Source of the DNA: CAISDA01 sp050258555
Lineage (GTDB): Bacteria; Bacteroidota; Ignavibacteria; UBA10030; UBA8401
Length of the DNA stretch: 24,943 bases
Direction: 5' to 3'
NCBI GenBank assembly: GCA_050258555.1
Contig: JBLMZA010000157.1
Span: 1 to 24,943, forward strand
Within the stretch, counting starts at the first letter, position 1. Each line of letters opens with the position of its first letter. Position numbers and translations under genes: made by a program. Below are positions 6,848-13,888 of this stretch, piece after piece. The notes under the pieces were generated by a model, which worked only from the letters and a program-made list of their open reading frames with translations, had not been told where the DNA came from and searched no databases.

Positions 6848-7258
6848 CTATTGCTGCGCTTTGTTGGCCAGGCTCGCTGCACATGCGCCGATCACGCGCA
6901 TCCTGCGGTGCTTGATGGCATCGCGCGCGCCGGGCGAAATCACCGTGCCTGTCGGGATCTCGATCTCGCGGATCCGCTCATCGAGCGCCAGCACATGGCT
7001 CTCGAGCAGGACCGGCGTCCGGTAGCGCGACAAGTCGACCTTCACGCGCACAGCCGCGGCATCTGCTCCTGTGTCCGCCTGCGACGCACTTGCGCTTCCC
7101 GCTGCGACGCTTCTGGTGCTCCCGCAGCCGCAGGCCGGGGCCGGCTGGTGCGCCGGAACGGCCGAAGACACGCCGTCGATGTCCACGCCGAGTTTTGCGA
7201 GCTCTCTGACCGTCTCGCGGACGATCAGTTCGATCAATGTATCGAGTTCAATCCTCAC
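6848..7258 (-). CDS. Small BMC-associated protein: encapsulation-type helix, CGC linker, PduM/EutQ-like C-terminal segment
   Basis: 136-residue protein of unassigned function. The start is a GTG at 7258 overlapping the BMC-P stop by four bases (GTGA); longer in-frame readings would run through the BMC-P gene. Residues 3-24 (ELDTLIELIVRETVRELAKL) form an amphipathic helix like BMC targeting peptides. A low-complexity Ala/Ser/Gly linker follows (about 30-70) and contains PAPACGCGSTR with Cys43 and Cys45. The C-terminal domain (71-124) includes RTPVLLESHVLALDERI and PTGTVISPGARDAIKHR. The second segment resembles short stretches in PduM, EutQ and EutT-type proteins, where 'tP.ArD.....' recurs. 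I therefore place it loosely with PduM-like structural proteins. The match is from memory of motifs only and a different fold is possible. Confidence 0.7.
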   Translation of the reverse strand: MRIELDTLIELIVRETVRELAKLGVDIDGVSSAVPAHQPAPACGCGSTRSVAAGSASASQADTGADAAAVRVKVDLSRYRTPVLLESHVLALDERIREIEIPTGTVISPGARDAIKHRRMRVIGACAASLANKAQQ

Positions 7259-7560
7259 GTCGTTCTGCCGTTCAGTTGTGTGTAGAGATCGTGTTTGCCG
7301 GACGATACCGTCTCGACGATCGCGACGATCGTGTTGTCGACGCAGGCATTCTTCGTTGCCGCCGTCTGCCGCGCGGACGATGACGAGCACAGCAGCACCA
7401 CATCGCCCGTGCGCGCGCCGAGCGCGTCGATGCACACGGCCGATTTCGTGGTCTCATGCAGTTCGGCATCGAGATACCGCACCACGCGCATCGTGAGTCC
7501 GTTGAGACTCTTATCCTTGCGCGCTGAAGAAAGACTGCCGGTGATTTTCGCGAGCTTCAT
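7255..7560 (-). CDS. BMC-P pentameric shell protein (EutN/CcmL family), first in operon order
   Basis: 101-residue EutN/CcmL-family vertex subunit. It begins MKLAKITGSLSSARKDKSL, then LTMRVVRYLDAELHE, and has the core IDALGARTGDVVLLCSSSSARQT and closing TIVAIVETVSSG. The C-terminal tail (KHDLYTQLNGRTT) is longer than in the other three paralogues. It starts ten bases after the pduL stop and overlaps the next gene by four bases. Placement beside PduL and the small helix protein, away from the other shell genes, hints that it may be made early or bind core enzymes, but this is only positional. The family is secure. Confidence 0.92.
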   Translation of the reverse strand: MKLAKITGSLSSARKDKSLNGLTMRVVRYLDAELHETTKSAVCIDALGARTGDVVLLCSSSSARQTAATKNACVDNTIVAIVETVSSGKHDLYTQLNGRTT

Positions 7561-7570
7561 TGACGTCCGT

Positions 7571-8266
7571 TCACATTTTTCCTAAAAATTCCACGCCGAC
7601 ATCCTCGCGGATATTGGCGGCGTTGGCATCATCCGTATCGAGATGGATCTGCAGCTTCCAGTTGTCGTTCGTGCGGATGAGCACCTGTTCGAACACGGTG
7701 CTTTTTTCCGTGCCCACGCGTACGCGGCACATGTCGCCGTTTTTCACGCCGAATTTTTTCGCATCCGCATTCGACATGTGTATGTGCCGGTTGGCGACGA
7801 TCGCGCAGCGCTCGAGATAGAGCGAACCCTTGGGTCCCACGAGCGTGAGCGGAGCGGCCTGTTCGAGCGATCCGGAATTCGTCACCGGCGGATCGATGCC
7901 GAGAAAGATCGCATCGGTCAGCGAGACTTCCACCTGGTCGTATGAGCGGAGCGGACCGAGGATCCTCACGTTCGGAATCGACCGGAGCTTCGGTCCCACG
8001 ATGGTCAGCAGATGTTTCGATGCAAATTCGCCGGGCTGGTAGAGCGGACGCATCACTTCGAACTGCGTGCCGCTGCCGAAGAGCAGATGAAATGTCGCTT
8101 CCGTCAGATGGATGTGCCGGTTCGAAACGCCGAGCGGAATCATGCCGTCGCGAAAGGCCGGAGATTCCTTCGCCCCGCCCGACAAGACGGCGCGCACTTC
8201 GTCTGCGATGAGATCGACAAGCTGCTGCTCGCTGTATCCGAAAAAAGTCTGTCCGTTTTGTGCCAT
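7571..8266 (-). CDS. pduL: PduL-type phosphotransacylase with N-terminal encapsulation helix
   Basis: PduL-family phosphate acyltransferase, about 231 residues. It swaps CoA for phosphate on the acyl-CoA from PduP, giving acyl-phosphate and recycling CoA inside the shell. The twin metal-binding signatures are clear: VSNRHIHLT (His51, His53) and VANRHIHMS (His161, His163), with a further His208 in LQIHLDTDDANA. Residues 11-29 (YSEQQLVDLIADEVRAVLS) form an amphipathic targeting-type helix, marking it as the BMC-resident form. A GTG nine bases upstream (8275) is an alternative start; the ATG at 8266 is preferred because GGTGAG sits just before it. The gene follows the regulator by about 37 bases, so it probably shares the operon promoter. 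Confidence 0.95.
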   Translation of the reverse strand: MAQNGQTFFGYSEQQLVDLIADEVRAVLSGGAKESPAFRDGMIPLGVSNRHIHLTEATFHLLFGSGTQFEVMRPLYQPGEFASKHLLTIVGPKLRSIPNVRILGPLRSYDQVEVSLTDAIFLGIDPPVTNSGSLEQAAPLTLVGPKGSLYLERCAIVANRHIHMSNADAKKFGVKNGDMCRVRVGTEKSTVFEQVLIRTNDNWKLQIHLDTDDANAANIREDVGVEFLGKM

Positions 8267-8303
8267 GATGCTCACCGGTCCATTTTCTGTCGTTGTGCCT
8301 TCA

Positions 8304-9074
8304 TCATTCCGCGACGATCACTTCGATGCCTGCGCGGCGCAGCTGCTCCACTTCCTCTTCCGGCGCCGTGGCGTCGGTAATGACTTTCGAGATCTTGCCG
8401 ATGTCCGCGTACACCGAAAGCCCCGTCTGGCCGAATTTGCTTCCATCCACCAGCACGATCACTTCTTCCACCCTGTCGACAATGAACTTCTTGAGTTCGA
8501 TCTCGAGCAGATGCGTGTCTGTCACGCCGATCGACGACGAAATGCCCCACGCTCCGAGGAAGGCCTTCTTGATCAGGAGATCGTTGAGAAATTCGCTCGT
8601 CGGAAGTCCCGTGATCGATCCCGTCGTATGCCGCAGATATCCTCCGGGCAGAAGCACGTTGATCGTGCTGCGTCCCATGAGTTCGATCGCCGTCCAGATG
8701 CCCGTCGGTACGACGGTGATGTCCTTCAACTCGTCATCCTCGCGCAGCGCGCGCGCCAGCGCCAGCACCGTCGTGCTCGAATCGAGCAGCACGGCATCGT
8801 GCGACTGAATGAGCCGGGCCGCGGCGCGGCCGATCTTTTCCTTCTGGAGCGAGTTGAGGCTTTTCCGTTTCTGGAATGTGTATTCCTGGCGCACGCGGTC
8901 CTCGGCCAGCCGTGCGCCGCCGTGCGTGCGGTCGACCTTCCCCTGCTCTGCAAGCCGGTTCAGGTCGGTGCGGATCGTGACTTCAGACACATTGAGAAGC
9001 CGGCTAAGTTCGCTGACCGAGACGCTTTCTCTGCCGATAAGGTGAGCGAGTATGCGCTCCAGGCGATTGTTCAC
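8304..9074 (-). CDS. DeoR/GlpR-family transcriptional regulator of the BMC operon
   Basis: 256-residue DeoR-family regulator. An N-terminal winged helix-turn-helix (about 3-57) includes VSVSELSRLLNVSEVTIRTDL and the family wing VDRTHGGARL. The C-terminal DeoRC domain binds a phosphorylated sugar or intermediate. DSSTTVLALARAL is its phosphate-binding loop and VLVDGSKFGQTGL a typical late motif. The start is GTG at 9074 without a visible Shine-Dalgarno. It is the first gene of the unit and the nearest upstream region holds direct TTTATTTTCG repeats, so autoregulation and control of the BMC genes is likely. The inducer is probably a sugar phosphate such as fuculose- or rhamnulose-phosphate, by analogy with family members; the sequence does not prove it. 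Confidence 0.92.
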   Translation of the reverse strand: MNNRLERILAHLIGRESVSVSELSRLLNVSEVTIRTDLNRLAEQGKVDRTHGGARLAEDRVRQEYTFQKRKSLNSLQKEKIGRAAARLIQSHDAVLLDSSTTVLALARALREDDELKDITVVPTGIWTAIELMGRSTINVLLPGGYLRHTTGSITGLPTSEFLNDLLIKKAFLGAWGISSSIGVTDTHLLEIELKKFIVDRVEEVIVLVDGSKFGQTGLSVYADIGKISKVITDATAPEEEVEQLRRAGIEVIVAE

Positions 9075-9124
9075 GATGGTCGAATGGGAATAAAAAACGC
9101 GTAAAGCGGGACTGTAATGGGCTC

Positions 9125-9153
9125 AATGTAACAGAATTTTGCCGTGAACGCAA
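9125..9153 (-). promoter_or_regulatory. Candidate sigma70-like promoter of the BMC operon
   Basis: On the minus strand TTGCGT (9153-9148) and TACATT (9130-9125) are separated by exactly 17 bp. This predicts a start near 9118 and a leader of about 45 bases before the regulator GTG. Direct repeats lie immediately upstream of the -35 box. The hexamers match consensus only in part; support comes from position and from the same spacing at other genes in the window. Confidence 0.45.
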
Positions 9154-9155
9154 GC

Positions 9156-9186
9156 AATATTTACGTTTATTTTCGATTTATTTTCG
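9156..9186. promoter_or_regulatory. Candidate DeoR-family operator: tandem TTTATTTTCG repeats
   Basis: TTTATTTTCG occurs exactly at 9166-9175 and again at 9177-9186, an 11-bp period or about one helical turn. A degenerate third copy, AATATTTACG, is at 9156-9165. DeoR-family regulators often bind direct repeats containing TTTCG-like cores. The block sits just upstream of the predicted -35 box of the regulator/BMC operon. It could also act partly as an AT-rich UP element. Confidence 0.5.
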
Positions 9187-9209
9187 TTTAATTGTTGAAA
9201 ATTTACGAT

Positions 9210-9239
9210 AAAAAAAGGGGCGAAGCAGCGCTTCGCCCC
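9210..9239 (-). terminator. Rho-independent terminator of the TonB-dependent receptor gene
   Basis: A perfect 10-bp stem (9217-9226 pairing with 9230-9239, GGGGCGAAGC / GCTTCGCCCC) has a three-base loop. On the minus strand it is followed by seven T residues (9216-9210). It lies about 30 bases past the receptor stop at 9272 and insulates the BMC promoter from upstream transcription. On the plus strand no T-run follows, so it works one way. Confidence 0.9.
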
Positions 9240-9271
9240 ACAAAAAACCACATCTTTACGACTGCGACAAT

Positions 9272-12200
9272 TTACAAACCGACCGCCACGTTCAACCGGA
9301 AGCTGCGCGTCACGCCCGGAAGCACGCCGGAGCGGTTCGCCGTGACGAGGTATTCCTTATCCAACAGGTTGATGACCTGTCCCGTCACGCGGACGCGGAG
9401 CGGATCGAACGTCATGTTGAATCCCGCCTGCACATCGAACGTCGTGGCATTCGGCAGCTTGTTCGAGAGCGTCAGGTTCGTGAGCTTCGCCACCGGACCT
9501 GTCGCATCGAGCGTTCCATCGACCACCACATACGTGCCGCCGTCGAGCGCGTAATAATTCATGAAGCTGTTGGCCGTGAGGCTTCCGAACCAGACATCGT
9601 TCTCATACGTCAGGCCGAACGCCAGCGTCGTGAACGGCGTGCTCGCATTGACGGTGTTCTCGAGCTGGTCGAAGTAGAACGGCTTCACGGTGCCGTTCGC
9701 ATCGAGCGCCGCCGCATCGAACACGCGGCGCGAACCGTCGGGATTCTTCTTCACTTCATCGAGCACCTTCGTCCACTTGTTGTCCATCGCCGAGAAGCTT
9801 CCCGACAGCGTGAAGCCGGAAATCGGCAGCAGGTTGTCGAGTTTCAGCGACGCTTCGACTTCGACGCCCTGGTTCTTCGATTCGCCGATGAGCTCATAGC
9901 GGTTGCCGTTGCGGTCGTATCCCGGCTGACCCGCCTTCGACACATCGGTGATCGACGCCGTCTTGTTTTCCCACGTCATCATGTAGCCGTTCAGGCGGAC
10001 GTTGAGGTCCTCGGTCTTATAGCCGATGCCCGCTTCGTACTGGTTGCTCTTCTCGTCGTTGGCATTCGGATTCGGGTTGCCCGAGTTGTACCACACGCCG
10101 AGATCGACAAGGCGTTCCGCATGCGCGTAATTCGCGAACACGTTCAGCTCGCCCGAGAGGTTGTAGTTGAAGCCGACCTTCGGCTGAAGGAAATTGCGCG
10201 TGCGCGTCTGATCGACGAGCTTGAAGCGGTACCAGGCGTTCGGCGTCGAGGCATTGTCGTTCGCATAGCTTGCCATGTAGAAGTAGCCATCATCCGGGTT
10301 GAGACCTTCGCGCTTCGTTGAAGGAGCGGCGGCCGAATCGGCGACTGCGCTTTCCGAAGGCATGTTCTCCGTCAGGTGATATTTGTAGGCGACGAACTGG
10401 AGCGAACCGAGAATCGTCAGGTCCTTCGTGAGCATGTAGTTGACCTGCGCGAAGAGCGTTCCCTGCGTCGTCTGTCCCACATAGTTGCGGTACTGCGTGT
10501 TGTATGTGCCGTCGTCATCGTTCAGAGTGTAGCCCATGAACGGATTCCAATAGTTCACATCGAGCTTGTCCGAGCCTCCGAAATCCTTCATGTCGCCCTG
10601 GTAGGAGCGGCGCTGGAATGTCTTGCCGGAGACGATCTTGCCGTTCACGCGGTAGCCGTACGACTGCACCCTCACGAATTTCTTGCCGAACGTGTTCGTG
10701 AAATGTCCGGGGTGATCGGCATACCAGTCGCGGAACTCGCCGCCGAGCGTCACCTTCAGATTATCCATCGGCTTCGTATCCCACGATCCGATGAAGCCGT
10801 ACTGGCGGTGAAGGCTGTACGAGATCTTCTGGCTGGCGCCGGAAAGGAAGCGCGATGCGATGTAGTTGCCGGCGTTGTCGCGGATGACGCCGTTCTCGGG
10901 GTTGAGAGCCTCATAGGCGCTGAGTCCGGCCTTCTTCCACATCTGCGCCGTGTCGGCTGCGAGGGTATAGAGTTTTCCGTTCGCATCTTTCAGCATCGAC
11001 GTCGTGGTGAAGAACGACGTTCCGTTGAGCGACGAGCCGCCGCCGCGGCCGACGGAATAGAAGAACGTACCGCGCACGGTGTTGTTCGGATCGAGATCGC
11101 CGTTATAGTGGATTTCGAACTGCGGCTTGTGATAGAAGTTGTGCGAAAGGCTCAGGTATTTCGAATCGGAAAGCATGCGCTTGCCGCTCGCCAGGTTCAG
11201 CGAATCCTGCACCGACTTGGCGCCGATCATCTGCGTGAGCACGTTCTTCGGAAGGAAATAGGCCGGGTTGGCATCCCATCCGTAATGTTTGAAGTAGGCC
11301 AGCGGTGCGTTGTACGAGTAGCTGTGCGCCTGCGGTCCGCCGTGCAGAATGAACTTCACCGTGTGATGCTCGCCGGGATACGTGGCCACCGCGGCATAGT
11401 AGTTGGCACCCTCGTAGTACGAGCCTTCGCGGTTGCCGCGGCCCGTCTTGTATTCGTAGTTCAATGTGCCGGCCACCGTGTTGTTCAGCTGAAGACCGGA
11501 CTGGATCGTGCCGCCGTACACGCCGAGTTCCGGCGTGCCGATGCTTGCATGGGCCTCAAGACCGGCACGCGGCGCAATTTCCTGCGTCACGACGTTGAAC
11601 GAACCGCCGAACGAGCCCGCGCCGTAGAGCGAGGATCCGGCGCCGCGCTGGACTTGGATCGATGCCGCTGCGGAGCTCACCGCTCCCCAGTTGCTCCAGT
11701 AGACCGCGTTCGATTCGGGATCGTTCGTCGGAATGCCGTTGATCATCACCTGCACGCGGTTCTGGTCGAATCCGCGCACATACATTTTCGATTCGCCGTT
11801 GCCGACGCCGTCCGTCGAATACGAGAACACGCCGGGAAGTCCCTTCACAAGCAGCGGCGCATCCTGCGAATGCATCGACTTGTTGATCGCCTTCGAGCCG
11901 ACATTCGAGAACGCCACGGGCGTCTCGCGTTCGCGCGCGCGGTTCACTTCGACGATGACCTCGTTCACCTGGACGGCCGACGATTTCATCTGAACGTTCA
12001 CGGTCACGGTTCCGCCCTGCGCCGAGAGGGCGCGTTCCACCGTCGTGTAGCCGATGAGCGTCACCTTCATGCGGTATGCACCGTCGGGCACATCGGTGAT
12101 GGTGAACTGGCCGTCGGCATCGGTCGACGCGCCCAGTTTCGTACCGGTCAAGAGGATGTTGACCGAGGGAAGAGGATTTTTCGTATCGGCATCGGTGACG

Positions 12201-12283
12201 CGGCCGGTGATTGTTGTTTCAGCGAATGAGAACAGTGTCGTGCATAAAATTGACGCAAGGATGGTGAGTATCCTTTGCTTCAT
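9272..12283 (-). CDS. TonB-dependent outer-membrane receptor (SusC/CirA-like)
   Basis: 1003-residue outer-membrane active transporter. Residues 1-21 form a signal peptide (MKQRILTILASILCTTLFSF). A carboxypeptidase-regulatory-like domain (about 24-103; TITGRVTDADTKNPLPSVNI) precedes a TonB-box-like NEVIVEV (107-113). The plug domain (about 115-235) shows YVRGFDQNRVQVMINGIPTN and QRGAGSSLYGAGSFGGSFNV. The rest is a beta-barrel rich in aromatic strands, with LLDKEYLV near the end. AGGAGG stands four to five bases before the ATG. No SusD-like partner is adjacent, so it is not a complete Sus pair; substrate could be a saccharide, siderophore, peptide or vitamin. It has its own terminator and is not co-transcribed with the BMC genes. 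Confidence 0.95.
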   Translation of the reverse strand: MKQRILTILASILCTTLFSFAETTITGRVTDADTKNPLPSVNILLTGTKLGASTDADGQFTITDVPDGAYRMKVTLIGYTTVERALSAQGGTVTVNVQMKSSAVQVNEVIVEVNRARERETPVAFSNVGSKAINKSMHSQDAPLLVKGLPGVFSYSTDGVGNGESKMYVRGFDQNRVQVMINGIPTNDPESNAVYWSNWGAVSSAAASIQVQRGAGSSLYGAGSFGGSFNVVTQEIAPRAGLEAHASIGTPELGVYGGTIQSGLQLNNTVAGTLNYEYKTGRGNREGSYYEGANYYAAVATYPGEHHTVKFILHGGPQAHSYSYNAPLAYFKHYGWDANPAYFLPKNVLTQMIGAKSVQDSLNLASGKRMLSDSKYLSLSHNFYHKPQFEIHYNGDLDPNNTVRGTFFYSVGRGGGSSLNGTSFFTTTSMLKDANGKLYTLAADTAQMWKKAGLSAYEALNPENGVIRDNAGNYIASRFLSGASQKISYSLHRQYGFIGSWDTKPMDNLKVTLGGEFRDWYADHPGHFTNTFGKKFVRVQSYGYRVNGKIVSGKTFQRRSYQGDMKDFGGSDKLDVNYWNPFMGYTLNDDDGTYNTQYRNYVGQTTQGTLFAQVNYMLTKDLTILGSLQFVAYKYHLTENMPSESAVADSAAAPSTKREGLNPDDGYFYMASYANDNASTPNAWYRFKLVDQTRTRNFLQPKVGFNYNLSGELNVFANYAHAERLVDLGVWYNSGNPNPNANDEKSNQYEAGIGYKTEDLNVRLNGYMMTWENKTASITDVSKAGQPGYDRNGNRYELIGESKNQGVEVEASLKLDNLLPISGFTLSGSFSAMDNKWTKVLDEVKKNPDGSRRVFDAAALDANGTVKPFYFDQLENTVNASTPFTTLAFGLTYENDVWFGSLTANSFMNYYALDGGTYVVVDGTLDATGPVAKLTNLTLSNKLPNATTFDVQAGFNMTFDPLRVRVTGQVINLLDKEYLVTANRSGVLPGVTRSFRLNVAVGL

Positions 12284-12327
12284 AAAACCTCCTGATATTG
12301 GTTGAGATGTGGTGATGAGTGATGCGC

Positions 12328-12367
12328 AAAAAAAAAGTGACCCTCATCCGAAGATGGCGGGTCACTT
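12328..12367 (-). terminator. Rho-independent terminator between the M20 dipeptidase and the receptor gene
   Basis: On the minus strand a 9-bp stem AAGTGACCC/GGGTCACTT (12367-12359 with 12343-12335) encloses a smaller CATC-loop-GATG hairpin. It is followed by nine T residues (12336-12328). It begins ten bases after the M20 stop at 12378. Only about 45 bases then remain before the receptor ATG. Confidence 0.88.
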
Positions 12368-12377
12368 ATGTATGGTG

Positions 12378-13772
12378 CTACTGCTTCCTGTGCTTGGTCT
12401 TCCAGAGCGACGGCAGTACGTCCAGAAAGTGGGCCGATGTGCGTATGCCGCCGTAAAAATTCTCGAGGTTCAAAAATTCGTTCGGCGAATGAGCGTTCTC
12501 GTCCGGCAGTCCGAAACCGAGAAGCACCGTATCGATGCCGAGCAGTTTTTTAAACTGCACGACGATCGGAATCGAGCCTCCCTCCCGCTGATAGACCGGC
12601 TTCTTGCCGAATCCCTGCTCGAGCGCCGCGATGGCCGCCTGCACGCCCGGACTCTCGATCGGCGTGATGGCCGGCTCGCCTCCGTGGAGGAATCGGACTT
12701 TCACATCGACCGTCTTCGGAGCGATGGACTTGAGATGTTTTTCGAACAGCTTCGCCACTTTGACCGAATTCTGGTTCGGAACGAGGCGGCAGGAAATTTT
12801 AGCGAACGCCTTCGACGGCAGCACCGTCTTGGCCCCTTCGCCGGTGTATCCTCCCCAGATGCCGTTGCATTCCAGCGTCGGACGCGCCCACAGCCGCTCG
12901 AGCGTCGAAAATCCCTTTTCGCCGTAGAGCTCTTTCACGCCGAGCTCCTTCGCGTACGTCTTGTCGTTGTGCCGGAGCTTCTTGTATGCATCGCGCTCCA
13001 TTTTCGAAAGCGCCTGCACATCCTTGTAGAAGTCCTTCACCGTCACGCGGCGGTTCTTGTCGTGCAGCGAGGCGATCATCTCGCACAGCGCCTGGATCGG
13101 ATTGTGCACCGATCCGCCGAAGGAGCCCGAATGGAGATCGCGGTTCGGACCCGTGACTTCGATTTCGAAGTACGAGAGTCCGCGCAGTCCGTAGCAGATC
13201 GACGGCACGCCCTTCGCATACATCGACGAATCGGAGATGAGCACAAGATCCGCCTTCAGCAATTCCTTATGGTCTTTCACGAAGTCGTCGAGATTTTCGC
13301 TGCCGATTTCCTCTTCGCCTTCGAGGATCATCTTCACATTCACCGGAAGCGAGCCGTTGATCTTCAGATACGCTTCGATGCTTTTCAGGTGGACGAAGAA
13401 CTGGCCCTTGTCGTCCGATGATCCGCGGGCATACAGATTCTCGCCGCGCACGGTCGCTTCGAACGGAGGAGTTTCCCAGAGATTGAGCGGATCGACGGGC
13501 TGGACATCATAATGACCGTAGATGAGCACCGTCGGCGCACCGGGGGCATGCAGCCAGTCGCAATAGACGATGGAATGGCCTTTCGTCGGCATGATCTGCA
13601 CATTGTTCATGCCGATGGAACCTGCGTGCCGGGCGATCCACTGTGCGCAGCGGTCCATATCCTGTTTGTGTTCGGCCTGTGAGCTGACGCTGGGAATGGC
13701 AAGGAGTTCGGTCAATTCCGAAAGACAGCGCTCCCTGCTGGTTTCGAGGTAGGATAAAAGTTTTTCCATCAT
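12378..13772 (-). CDS. M20-family metallodipeptidase (carnosinase/CNDP type)
   Basis: 464-residue cytosolic M20 peptidase that hydrolyses short peptides using two Zn2+ ions. Metal and catalytic residues are visible: His87 and Asp89 (GHYDVQPV), Asp120 (RGSSDDKG), Glu154-Glu155 (LEGEEEIGS), Asp181 (LISDSS) and His428 (ENAHSPNEF). The dimerisation (lid) domain spans roughly 200-360, with GPNRDLHSGSFGG at its start. No signal peptide is seen. AAGGA lies five to six bases before the first of two tandem ATGs, so the longer form is preferred. A -35/-10 pair is found 40-60 bases upstream. It is probably a single-gene unit ending at the terminator downstream. Confidence 0.93.
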   Translation of the reverse strand: MMEKLLSYLETSRERCLSELTELLAIPSVSSQAEHKQDMDRCAQWIARHAGSIGMNNVQIMPTKGHSIVYCDWLHAPGAPTVLIYGHYDVQPVDPLNLWETPPFEATVRGENLYARGSSDDKGQFFVHLKSIEAYLKINGSLPVNVKMILEGEEEIGSENLDDFVKDHKELLKADLVLISDSSMYAKGVPSICYGLRGLSYFEIEVTGPNRDLHSGSFGGSVHNPIQALCEMIASLHDKNRRVTVKDFYKDVQALSKMERDAYKKLRHNDKTYAKELGVKELYGEKGFSTLERLWARPTLECNGIWGGYTGEGAKTVLPSKAFAKISCRLVPNQNSVKVAKLFEKHLKSIAPKTVDVKVRFLHGGEPAITPIESPGVQAAIAALEQGFGKKPVYQREGGSIPIVVQFKKLLGIDTVLLGFGLPDENAHSPNEFLNLENFYGGIRTSAHFLDVLPSLWKTKHRKQ

Positions 13773-13810
13773 CAGTGTCCTTAGTGTTGGTGGAAGAACG
13801 AAGCCGGCTT

Positions 13811-13839
13811 AATATACGATACCGGCCCTGAAATTGCAA
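13811..13839 (-). promoter_or_regulatory. Candidate sigma70-like promoter of the M20 dipeptidase
   Basis: On the minus strand TTGCAA (13839-13834) and TATATT (13816-13811) are 17 bp apart. The predicted start near 13804 gives a leader of about 32 bases containing the AAGGA ribosome site. The hexamers each match four or five of six consensus positions. Confidence 0.55.
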
Positions 13840-13888
13840 GGGCGAAAAAATTAAACAATATGTGAAATTCCGCTTCCGGCAGGGAAAA

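Noticed and set aside
9125..9207. Bacteroidetes-type promoter (TTTG -33, TAnnTTTG -7) upstream of the BMC operon
   Set aside because: No exact -7 match was found, whereas a sigma70-like pair with 17-bp spacing fits here and at other genes.
10376..12229. 617-codon plus-strand open frame opposite the TonB-dependent receptor
   Set aside because: The minus-strand protein is a full-length receptor with signal peptide, plug and barrel. The plus frame has Arg/His/Val-rich composition and no recognisable motif.
9272..12283. Complete SusC/SusD polysaccharide-uptake pair
   Set aside because: No SusD-like lipoprotein gene is adjacent on either side, so only a single TonB-dependent receptor is called.
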